NCBI GenBank assembly: GCA_016932295.1
Contig: JAFGDC010000361.1
Span: 1 to 6,129 of the forward strand
Origin: a candidate division CSSED10-310 bacterium
Lineage (GTDB): Bacteria; CSSED10-310; JAFGDC01
DNA length: 6,129 nt
Direction: 5' to 3'
Under the pieces are notes generated by a model. The model saw only the letters and a program-made list of their open reading frames with translations, was not told the origin of the DNA and did not search any database. This document shows positions 1 through 5,535 of this stretch, piece after piece; position 1 is the first letter of the stretch; each line of letters starts with the position of its first letter. The position numbers and the translations under genes were made by a program.

Positions 1-28
1 AGATCCACGCGGGAACCCACGAGGTGTG

Positions 29-45
29 GCGGCGGGTCCCGCCGC
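29..45. repeat. GC-rich inverted repeat (stem-loop)
   Basis: The arms gcggcggg (29-36) and cccgccgc (38-45) are perfectly complementary around one central base. As RNA this would fold as a 7-bp all-GC stem with a 3-base loop. No T-run follows, so it is not a standard intrinsic terminator. It could be the tail of an upstream transcript or a protein-binding palindrome. Confidence 0.5.
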
Positions 46-60
46 GCAAACCAGGGCGCG

Positions 61-96
61 GCTGGCGCCACGCGCTCCCTTTGCTGGCGCCACGCG
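61..96. repeat. 14-bp direct repeat, two copies
   Basis: The sequence gctggcgccacgcg occurs exactly at 61-74 and again at 83-96, a 22-bp period, or about two helical turns. Its core ccacgcg also appears at 5-11, so three copies of the short core lie within the first 100 bases. Each copy contains the palindrome tggcgcca. This spacing would suit a dimeric DNA-binding protein occupying one face of the helix, but that role is inference only. Confidence 0.6.
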
Positions 97-112
97 GGGT
101 CGTACCCGGAAT

Positions 113-153
113 CTGGTACCGCTATACCAGTGGCGCTGATAACGCCACCACTG
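113..153. repeat. Two adjoining small inverted repeats
   Basis: The arms ctggta (113-118) and taccag (125-130) pair around a 6-base loop. Immediately next, gtggcg (130-135) pairs with cgccac (143-148), and cagtgg (128-133) can alternatively pair with ccactg (148-153). The two helices share bases, so they are partly exclusive. The nearest T-run (171-175) is about 18 bases beyond the last arm, too far for a classical terminator. Confidence 0.4.
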
Positions 154-334
154 ACGACACACGAAGGCGCTTTTTGTCAGGCAACCTCTCCTCACTACTG
201 ATCCACCTCAGGCGTATATTGAAACCAAAGCGGCGAGGATGCCCGGCTTGCCTTGTCTCCCGCATGGCTGTCGACTGGCGTGGCTGGCCTGCGCAAAGAG
301 ACGGCGAACGGTTCCACCCCGCCGGCAGACAAGG

Positions 335-1048
335 ATGTGTCGCGTGTACTTGCGCTCCGGATTAAGACATGTGTTTGTGATAGTGCTGTCGGCCTTGCTG
401 AGAATCATGCCCTGTCCGGCCTCCGGGGAAGCGGCGTTCATTATGAAGGATCACCCGGAATATGAACTGGGTATCCTCAGCATGACCGTTGACGGCGATC
501 GTCTGTACGCAGGGTCATGGAATGATGTGGCGGGTGCCTCCGTGTACACGACAACCGACGGTCAGTGGTGGGATGCGGTCTCGATCTATAGCGGCACCGA
601 TGTGGATGACAAGGAGGTGCTCTCCCTGCAAGTCTTCAGGAATAAACTGTACGCCGGCTATAGAAACTATTCCGCGGGGGCGTGGTTGCGTGCACTCCAG
701 TTAGACGGTGAATGGAAACTCCTCACCGGCGACGGTTTCGCCAATACCGCCAATCTCGATATCGCGAGTATGGCCGTCTTCAGGGATGTGCTGTACATCG
801 GCACCAACAACCCGTCCGCCGGCGCCGAATTGTATCGTTCCAACGACGGAGAACGGTTCGAGCGGGTCATGACTGTTGGCTGCGAAGATGTCCGGGCTAT
901 ATCGGTGTATTGTCTGATCGAATTCCAGGGTTATTTGTACGCGGGCCTCGAGCATGAGAATGCCGCCGGAATCCTGCGAACCGAGGACGGGGTTCACTGG
1001 GAGCCCACCGGATTCGATAGATGCGGCATCGGTAAAAAAACGACATGA
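335..1048 (+). CDS. Secreted beta-propeller protein, N-terminal part (blades 1-4)
   Basis: Starting at 335, the protein opens with a plausible Sec signal peptide: a basic stretch with Arg3, Arg7 and Arg10, a hydrophobic core VFVIVLSALL at about residues 13-22, then a small-residue region ending near PASG. The rest is built of repeats whose hallmark is LYAG or LYIG, at residues 57, 105, 153 and 201, exactly 48 residues apart. Each hallmark is followed by a GA-containing loop and then a DG..W/F strand. This is the pattern of a beta-propeller with four blades. The function is unknown; such proteins usually bind ligands or polymers outside the cytoplasm. An in-frame ATG at 239 would add 32 residues in front of the signal peptide, which makes 335 the better start, although neither has a well-spaced ribosome binding site. 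The frame ends at a TGA just after a run of seven A. The remaining blades continue in another frame, so this is very probably the first part of one interrupted gene. Confidence 0.7.
   Translation: MCRVYLRSGLRHVFVIVLSALLRIMPCPASGEAAFIMKDHPEYELGILSMTVDGDRLYAGSWNDVAGASVYTTTDGQWWDAVSIYSGTDVDDKEVLSLQVFRNKLYAGYRNYSAGAWLRALQLDGEWKLLTGDGFANTANLDIASMAVFRDVLYIGTNNPSAGAELYRSNDGERFERVMTVGCEDVRAISVYCLIEFQGYLYAGLEHENAAGILRTEDGVHWEPTGFDRCGIGKKTT
1034..1040 (+). other. A7 tract: site of the frame break in the propeller gene
   Basis: The upstream frame reads ggt aaa aaa acg aca tga and stops at 1046-1048. The downstream frame is closed upstream by a TAA at 1033-1035, so the switch must fall inside the A-run. 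Restoring one A, or slipping back by one base, gives Gly-Lys-Lys-Asn-Asp-Met and joins the two frames at the point where the next blade's first strand should begin. A one-base loss in a homopolymer, either real or a sequencing error, is the simplest cause. Slippage during transcription or translation at the tract would also restore the frame. Confidence 0.75.
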
Positions 1049-1536
1049 TCGTCATCCGCGACCGGCTTTTTGCGGCGGTAAAAAAACTCGAGACCTCGCC
1101 GTCCGGCGCTTCGCCTATAGCGGTCAGCACCGACGGTGTGAGCTGGCGGAAACTCTCCACACCGTCCTATTGGGCGTCGGTCAAATGCCTGGCCGAGTTT
1201 GGCTCAGAGCTGTATGTCGCGGTCCGTCCCGGCCGTACCGGCAAATTCGATCTCTTCGCTTCTTCAGATCTGGTGTCCTGGTGCCCCGTGGACCTGAGCG
1301 GAGTCGTGTTACCCGAGGATCTCCTGGTGGATGACATGGCGGTGCTTGGTGATGTTCTGGTGCTGGGGCTTTGGAATTTCCAACTGGGAGCAAGGTTCCT
1401 CATTCATCGTCCCGATCAGGGCTGGTTCGTGATCGATGCAGAAACCCTGCGGGAGAGTCGGCGACGGTTTGTGAAGGAACATCCGGCGGCGATCATGGCG
1501 AACTTTGATCCGCCTCTCCCCAAACCGGAGTTGTGA
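1045..1536 (+). CDS. Beta-propeller protein, C-terminal part (blades 5-7)
   Basis: This 163-residue frame continues the propeller. Its hallmark strands are LFAA at residue 8, LYVA at 56 and LVLG at 105, spaced 48 and 49 residues, each followed by an S-D-G/L..SW-type strand. Rejoined with the upstream part it gives a protein of about 400 residues with seven blades, the commonest closed-propeller number. A charged, proline-ending tail of about 30 residues follows. The frame has no signal peptide and no recognisable ribosome binding site, and its apparent ATG corresponds to an internal Met of the repeat (compare SMAVFRD and DMIVIRD). It overlaps the upstream stop as ATGA, so termination-reinitiation is formally possible. 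A half-propeller made alone in the cytoplasm would make little sense, though, so I read it as the 3' part of one frameshifted gene. Confidence 0.65.
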   Translation: MIVIRDRLFAAVKKLETSPSGASPIAVSTDGVSWRKLSTPSYWASVKCLAEFGSELYVAVRPGRTGKFDLFASSDLVSWCPVDLSGVVLPEDLLVDDMAVLGDVLVLGLWNFQLGARFLIHRPDQGWFVIDAETLRESRRRFVKEHPAAIMANFDPPLPKPEL

Positions 1537-1567
1537 CCGCCGCCACATCAAGGTGGGCAACATGGTG

Positions 1568-1867
1568 TCAGCGGGGACGCCGGCATTCGTCGTCAACATA
1601 ACCCTGCAGATAGGAACACAGGTCAAGCGCTCGCTGCACCTTGTCGAGGATTGCTCCGGAACACCCATCCCGTCGTTCGAGGAACTCCCTGTGATCTTCG
1701 ATGGCTTCGGTGCGATTCTGGGGATCCTCCAGTGAGATATGCCTGAAGTCCGGAACGGCCGCCTTCGACAGCGTCGTTTTCCCGGATTGACGCGGTCCGG
1801 TGAGACACATCACAGGGTAGTGCCTGGCCCGTTCAATCACTACCTTATGAAGCGTTCTCGCGATCAT
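1568..1867 (-). pseudogene. Truncated AAA_14/DUF4143-type ATPase, N-terminal remnant
   Basis: Ninety-nine residues from an ATG at 1867 match the start of the widespread AAA_14 ATP-binding family, whose full proteins (AAA_14 plus a C-terminal DUF4143 domain) are about 380-430 residues. Visible are the typical opening MIARTL, the strand P-V-M-C-L-T leading into Walker A GPRQSGKT (residues 24-31), the ISLEDP motif (44-49) and the YLQG..D segment (86-92). The Walker B/switch segment reads LDKVQ (74-78) where the family has LDEVQ, so the catalytic Glu is Lys. Nearby, the Pro and Phe expected in RAPDLF are Leu and Cys. The frame stops right after RRP, where the family continues into the sensor segment, and no other frame beyond the stop resumes the family sequence. 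It is a 5' fragment of a decayed gene, converging on the propeller gene. An upstream in-frame ATG at 1993 adds residues unlike the family, so 1867 is preferred; an AAGGA lies one base upstream of it. Confidence 0.75.
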
Positions 1868-2033
1868 ATCCTTATCATGTGGCGCGATGAACGTAATGTG
1901 GATAGCAGATTCAATGCCTGATTGGCAGCTTTTCAAGGAGACGGGAGATGGATACAGTGAAACGTGTTCCGGGGTCGTCTGCCCTGAGACCATTCAAGGG
2001 GTGACTCCCTGCCGGGTGCACCGTGGAAAGTGA

Positions 2034-2085
2034 GCGGTGGCGGTGCCCGGTCATTATGGAAAACAAGTCCAGGCATTGCCACCGC
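2034..2085 (+). repeat. Imperfect 14-bp stem-loop upstream of the response regulator
   Basis: The left arm gcggtggcggtgcc (2034-2047) pairs with the right arm ggcattgccaccgc (2072-2085). Eight outer pairs and four inner pairs are perfect. The two middle positions are G opposite T, which are allowed G-U pairs in plus-strand RNA but A-C mismatches in minus-strand RNA. The loop is 24 bases and AT-richer. It ends 104 bases before the regulator start. It could be a leader RNA structure or an operator; no T-run follows, so it is not a simple terminator. Confidence 0.5.
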
Positions 2086-2177
2086 AGGGAATTCGTGCCA
2101 TCGTTCAGACGGGAAAAGTGGACTGACCACGCAATGATACCGAAAGGTGAAGGCCGATGACGACGAGCGGTGAAACC

Positions 2178-2183
2178 AGAGGG
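2178..2183 (+). promoter_or_regulatory. Ribosome binding site of the sigma-54 regulator
   Basis: The purine block agaggg lies six bases before the ATG at 2190. It favours that start over the in-frame ATG at 2157, which is preceded by a weaker aagg-containing stretch. Confidence 0.55.
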
Positions 2184-2189
2184 AATCCC

Positions 2190-3518
2190 ATGAATATCCT
2201 CATCGTCGACGATGAAATCAATATCAGAAAGACACTCTCTTATTGCCTGACGGCCGAAGGACACAAGGTGGTCGCGGTGAGCAATCCGGTGGATGCCATT
2301 GAGGAAGCGCGGCGGTGCCCCTTCGATATGGCTCTCGTGGATCTCAGGCTGGGAGATGAAAACGGTATGGATCTGATTCCTGTTCTGCTTTCTGATTCTC
2401 CCTGGACAAAAGTTGTGGTCATCACGGCCTATGCTTCGATTGAGAGTGCCGTGGAGGCCATCAAGCGGGGAGCCACGGATTATATCGCCAAGCCGTTCAC
2501 CCCGGATCAGATCAGGCTTATGACCAGAAGAATCGGCAGAATCAGGGAACTGGAGACCGAACTCGCCACGCTCAGGGAAGATGTACAGCGGCTTGGTTCG
2601 GAAGTCAGGCTTCAGACTATGAATGCCGGGATGCAGCGGGTCATCGAAACCGCCAGGAAGGCCGCGGCGTCAGAGGCGATTGTCCTGCTTCGCGGTGATA
2701 GCGGAACGGGAAAATCCCTGCTGGCCAGGGCGATCCACCACTTGAGTCCGAGGGCGGCGAAGCCATTTGGGGTGGTGGCCTGCCCTTCGATTCCATCCGA
2801 TCTTCTCGAGAGTGAGTTGTTCGGGCACGCGAAAGGGGCGTTCACCGGTGCGCTGCGAGACAATCCCGGGCGCATCGCCGCCTGTGAGGGGGGCACCCTT
2901 TTCCTGGATGAGATCGGGGACATGGCCCCTCCGATGCAGGCGAAATTACTTCGGTTTATCCAGGACAAGGAATATGAGCGCCTGGGGGAATCCAGGGTGC
3001 GGAAGGCGGATGTGCGCATCATCGCTGCAACCAATACCGACCTGACAGAGCGAGTGGCTGCGGGGTGCTTCCGCGAAGACCTGTTTTACCGGTTGAATGT
3101 AATCTCCCTGACTATTCCATCCCTGCGGGATCGACCGGATGACATCATGCCCATGGCCAGGGATTTCCTCGCTCACTTCTGCCAAGTAAATCACAAGAGG
3201 TTCCTGGGATTTACCGAAAAAGCCAAGGAAACCATGATGAGCCATGCCTGGCCGGGTAATGTCAGGGAACTCCGGAACACTGTCGAGCGTGCCGTGATTC
3301 TGGGCACCGGCGAGTGGATCGATTTACCGGATCTGCCCGATAATATGGTCCCCGCCGCCGGCACGCCTGCCATCGGTGACAGGATTCCCCTGTCCACCAT
3401 CGAAGAGCTGCATATACGAAGAGTGTTGGCATCCACCGCCTCGCTTCAGGACGCGGCGGACGTTCTGGGTATCGACCAGGCGACCCTCTGGCGCAGGCGG
3501 AAGGCATATGGCATTTGA
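2190..3518 (+). CDS. AlgB/NtrC-family sigma-54-dependent response regulator
   Basis: This 442-residue cytoplasmic transcription activator has the three classic domains. The receiver (1-120) has acidic pocket Asp7/Asp8, phospho-acceptor Asp51, Thr79 and Lys101. The AAA+ sigma-54 interaction domain (about 140-375) has Walker A GDSGTGKS (169-176), a perfect GAFTGA sigma-54 contact loop (216-221), Walker B LFLDE (Asp240, Glu241) and the FREDLFYRL arginine-finger segment (294-302). A Fis-type helix-turn-helix lies at about 419-442 (LQDAADVLGIDQATLWRRR). It hydrolyses ATP to open sigma-54 RNA polymerase promoters when bound to an upstream site. The segments around CPS..SDLLESELFGH and RFIQDKEYERLGE resemble AlgB, the alginate regulator paired with KinB. 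All key residues are present and the length is normal. The start at 2190 puts the receiver strand NILIVDDE at the N-terminus; 2157 is an alternative adding 11 residues. A kinase of the matching KinB type follows after 175 bases, behind a sigma-54 promoter this protein may itself activate. The regulon is not predictable from the window. Confidence 0.93.
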   Translation: MNILIVDDEINIRKTLSYCLTAEGHKVVAVSNPVDAIEEARRCPFDMALVDLRLGDENGMDLIPVLLSDSPWTKVVVITAYASIESAVEAIKRGATDYIAKPFTPDQIRLMTRRIGRIRELETELATLREDVQRLGSEVRLQTMNAGMQRVIETARKAAASEAIVLLRGDSGTGKSLLARAIHHLSPRAAKPFGVVACPSIPSDLLESELFGHAKGAFTGALRDNPGRIAACEGGTLFLDEIGDMAPPMQAKLLRFIQDKEYERLGESRVRKADVRIIAATNTDLTERVAAGCFREDLFYRLNVISLTIPSLRDRPDDIMPMARDFLAHFCQVNHKRFLGFTEKAKETMMSHAWPGNVRELRNTVERAVILGTGEWIDLPDLPDNMVPAAGTPAIGDRIPLSTIEELHIRRVLASTASLQDAADVLGIDQATLWRRRKAYGI

Positions 3519-3636
3519 CTCCTGTTGTTCACCTCCCTTGCGATATGCAAACTCATTCCAATCTGCGCTTTTCAAGTTTCAAGAGAAAACCACTCGCATT
3601 CGGTCGTAACTTACTGAAAATACTGCCCATGAAATG
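3519..3636 (+). promoter_or_regulatory. Possible enhancer region upstream of the sigma-54 promoter
   Basis: This gap between the regulator and the kinase promoter is AT-richer than its surroundings. It contains a small inverted repeat ttgc-gatat-gcaa (3538-3550), about 88 bases before the -24 element. It also holds two tandem copies of tttcaag (3570-3576 and 3577-3583). Distances of about 80-150 bases are usual for activator sites of sigma-54 promoters. Neither motif is a known consensus for this regulator, so the assignment is tentative. Confidence 0.3.
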
Positions 3637-3652
3637 TGGCATACCGTTTGCT
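3637..3652 (+). promoter_or_regulatory. Sigma-54 (-24/-12) promoter of the kinase operon
   Basis: The sequence tggcataccgtttgct fits the RpoN consensus TGGCAYR-N4-TTGCW at every fixed position. The GG (3638-3639) and GC (3650-3651) are separated by the required ten bases. Transcription would begin about 12 bases after the GC, near 3662-3664, leaving a leader of about 30 bases that includes the ribosome binding site at 3679. It lies directly downstream of a gene for a sigma-54 activator, which supports it functionally. Confidence 0.8.
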
Positions 3653-3678
3653 TGTTATCGAACCGGCAGTGGTTGAAC

Positions 3679-3684
3679 GGAGGA
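3679..3684 (+). promoter_or_regulatory. Ribosome binding site deciding the kinase start
   Basis: The sequence ggagga, nine bases before the ATG at 3694, is a strong Shine-Dalgarno match. It excludes the in-frame ATG at 3634, which would place the start codon before the -24 promoter element. Confidence 0.75.
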
Positions 3685-3693
3685 CGTGGGCCA

Positions 3694-5526
3694 ATGACGT
3701 TAAAGAGGAAGATCCTTACAGGCTATGGCGTTTCATTCGCCCTCATGGGCCTTGTGGTAGCCTGGGCCGTTACGAATCTGGTGTCGCTTGGCAAGGCGAC
3801 CGACGCCATTCTGAGTGAAAACTATCGAAGCATACTTGCCGCCGAGAACATGGTTGATGCTCTGGAGCGTCAGGACAGCGGGATGCTGCTCGTGTTCCTG
3901 GGTGAGACGGAACAGGGGATCACTCTGTTTCGGGAGAACGAAGCAGTTTTTCACGAATGGCTGGCTCGAGCGAAGGACAACATCACGATTCAGGGGGAAG
4001 CGGAACTCGTACAATCCATCGAAACTGATTACGCGGCCTATCGAAAACAATTTTCTTCATTTACCGACGGTCGGTCGGGCGATGGCGCGGTCCGGGCTTC
4101 CATCGATCGTCTTCAATCGATTTTTCCGCTCTTCTCCAGGGTGCGAAAAGCATGCATCAGTTTGCGCAACCTCAACGAGGAGACGATGTATGCCGCCAGT
4201 GTCAATGCCGGCGGCGTGGCCCGTCGAGCAATCTGGTCAACGGCCGTGGTGGCGGCTTCCGCCCTGATCGTGGCATTGCTGTTCAGTCTGTTTTTGGCTG
4301 AGCGGATAGTCAGGCCGATCCGCCGGTTCATGGCGGCATCACGGAAAATTTCCGCCGGAGATTACGCGGTTCAGGTGACCGTGGAGACCGGCGACGAACT
4401 GGGGCGTCTGGCCGGCGAGTTCAATAAGATGGTCCGGCAACTCAGCAGGTACAATGAGATGAACATCGAGCAGATCATCTCGGAGAAGAACAAGGGTGAG
4501 GCAATTCTATCCAGTATCGAGGACAGTCTGGTGGTGTTCGACACCAAGCTCAAAGTGACTGGGATCAATCCTGCCGCCCGCCGGCTGCTGGGTCTCGAAT
4601 TCACTGAAAGTACGATCATGCAGTTGGGTGACATATTGCCGGATCGCCAGGCCGGAGAGTTTATCCGCAAGACGCTTTCGACGGGAGTGCAGCCAGATGT
4701 TCCGGATGAACAACGCATCATCGTGCTGCCGGATAAGAATGGATCCAGACATTTCCTGTTCTCGGCTACAGCGATTCGAGGCCGCGATCGGAACATCTCC
4801 GGCATTGTGCTCTTGCTCCGGGATGTAACGCGGCTTCAGGAGGTGGAGCGGCTCAAGAGTGAGTTCATCATGGGGGCGTCTCATGAACTTCGCACTCCCC
4901 TGACCAGCCTCGGCATGAGCATCGATCTCCTCCTGGAACATATCGGCGGAGATCTTGCCGAAAAGGACCGGGAACTCTTGCAGGCAGCCCATGAGGAAGT
5001 TCACCGCATGAAAGCGCTCGTCAATGATCTGCTTGACCTTTCAAAAATCGAAGCGGTCAAGATCGAGATGGAATTCGAGAGTGTGCCGGTGATGACCTTG
5101 TTCGACCATGCCGAAGGGATTTTCAGAAGCCAACTGGACATTAAGGAGGTTTTGCTGACCGTGGATATCACCGGTGAGGTGCCGATGGTTCGCGCCGATG
5201 CTAACAAGATTACGTGGGTGTTGACCAACCTTGTTTCCAATGCCCTGCGGTATGTGGATAAGGGGGGTCACATCGATCTTCTCGCTGAAAGACGTGGTTC
5301 CCATGTACAGCTATCCGTGCGGGACGATGGTCCGGGGATTCCTTTCGAATACCAGTCCAGGATTTTCAAGAAATTCGTTCAGCTCAAGAATCAGAAGACC
5401 GGCGGCACGGGGCTGGGACTGGCCATCTGCAAGGAGATCGTTCGCGCCCACGGTGGCAGGATCTGGGTGGAATCATCAGTCGGCCGGGGAAGCACCTTCA
5501 CCTTCACTCTGCCGGAAGCCGAATAG
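3694..5526 (+). CDS. KinB-like membrane sensor histidine kinase (HAMP-PAS-HisKA-HATPase)
   Basis: This 610-residue inner-membrane kinase autophosphorylates on His and passes the phosphate to receiver Asp residues. In order, it has transmembrane helix 1 (about 8-30), a mostly helical periplasmic sensor (31-180), transmembrane helix 2 (about 181-202), HAMP (about 203-255), PAS (about 268-380), and a HisKA dimerisation helix with the phospho-acceptor His397 in ASHELRTPL. The ATPase domain has N-box Asn512/Asn516, G1 DDGPGIP (544-550), F-box FKKFVQL (558-564) and G2 GTGLGLA (571-577). All catalytic boxes are intact. The first periplasmic helices carry ENYRSILAAENMVDALER (43-60), which resembles the sensor domain of KinB-type kinases. 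The ligand is unknown. The gene lies behind a sigma-54 promoter, follows the AlgB-like regulator, and runs into the TPR regulator with a 9-base gap, so the two downstream genes form one operon. Partners are probably both neighbouring receivers. The start at 3694 is set by the ribosome binding site and by the Lys/Arg-rich N-terminus before the first membrane helix. Confidence 0.93.
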   Translation: MTLKRKILTGYGVSFALMGLVVAWAVTNLVSLGKATDAILSENYRSILAAENMVDALERQDSGMLLVFLGETEQGITLFRENEAVFHEWLARAKDNITIQGEAELVQSIETDYAAYRKQFSSFTDGRSGDGAVRASIDRLQSIFPLFSRVRKACISLRNLNEETMYAASVNAGGVARRAIWSTAVVAASALIVALLFSLFLAERIVRPIRRFMAASRKISAGDYAVQVTVETGDELGRLAGEFNKMVRQLSRYNEMNIEQIISEKNKGEAILSSIEDSLVVFDTKLKVTGINPAARRLLGLEFTESTIMQLGDILPDRQAGEFIRKTLSTGVQPDVPDEQRIIVLPDKNGSRHFLFSATAIRGRDRNISGIVLLLRDVTRLQEVERLKSEFIMGASHELRTPLTSLGMSIDLLLEHIGGDLAEKDRELLQAAHEEVHRMKALVNDLLDLSKIEAVKIEMEFESVPVMTLFDHAEGIFRSQLDIKEVLLTVDITGEVPMVRADANKITWVLTNLVSNALRYVDKGGHIDLLAERRGSHVQLSVRDDGPGIPFEYQSRIFKKFVQLKNQKTGGTGLGLAICKEIVRAHGGRIWVESSVGRGSTFTFTLPEAE

Positions 5527-5530
5527 GAGG
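5525..5530 (+). promoter_or_regulatory. Ribosome binding site overlapping the kinase stop codon
   Basis: The perfect aggagg shares its first two bases with the TAG stop of the kinase and sits five bases before the ATG at 5536. The overlap suggests translational coupling of the two genes. Confidence 0.7.
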
Positions 5531-5535
5531 ATCGG

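Larger units (their letters stand above)
1..334. other. Non-coding leader region with small repeats
   Basis: I see no convincing gene here. The open frame from about position 24 gives a basic, arginine-rich, low-complexity peptide with no recognisable motif, and it runs out of frame into the start of the propeller gene. The stretch is GC-rich at its left end and holds a 14-bp direct repeat, a compact GC stem at 29-45 and two adjacent small inverted repeats at 113-153. It probably contains the end region of an upstream transcript and the promoter of the propeller gene, but I cannot point to a clear promoter. Confidence 0.55.
1868..2189. other. Intergenic region between divergent ATPase remnant and regulator gene
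   Basis: No gene is supported here. The region separates the start of the minus-strand ATPase remnant from the start of the plus-strand regulator and should hold the promoter of the latter. I found no GG-N10-GC pair with a good sigma-54 context. The palindrome ggtgcacc lies at 2015-2022, and a long stem-loop lies at 2034-2085. Confidence 0.5.

Noticed and set aside
174..202. Possible sigma-70 promoter with ttgtca as -35
   Set aside because: No acceptable -10 element is found at 16-18 bases spacing; the best candidate matches too few positions.
24..365. Plus-strand open frame of 113 residues at the left edge
   Set aside because: It is arginine-rich with no family motif and no ribosome binding site, it crosses repeats, and it overlaps the signal peptide of the propeller gene in another frame.
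1033..1041. Programmed -1 ribosomal frameshift heptamer
   Set aside because: In the reading frame of the first part the heptamer phase is T-AAA-AAA, so the P-site pairing after slippage would be poor; A-AAA-AAC is present only out of phase.
1045..1048. ATGA overlap as evidence for two translationally coupled genes
   Set aside because: The second frame lacks its own ribosome binding site and starts inside a repeat unit, and the blade spacing is continuous across the junction, so one interrupted gene is more likely.
1309..1668. Minus-strand frame overlapping the end of the propeller gene, as a continuation of the ATPase
   Set aside because: Its translation does not contain the expected family segment after RRP and is a shadow of the propeller reading frame.
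1924..1937. tTGGCAG as the start of a sigma-54 promoter before the regulator
   Set aside because: At the required spacing there is no GC pair (the bases are AG), so the -12 element is missing.
1868..1993. N-terminal extension of the ATPase remnant to an ATG at 1993
   Set aside because: The extra 42 residues do not resemble the family, whose proteins begin close to the MIxRTL motif found at 1867.
4507..5004. Long minus-strand open frame of 165 residues inside the kinase
   Set aside because: It is fully antisense to the PAS and HisKA coding region, with no family motifs; it is a shadow of the kinase codons.
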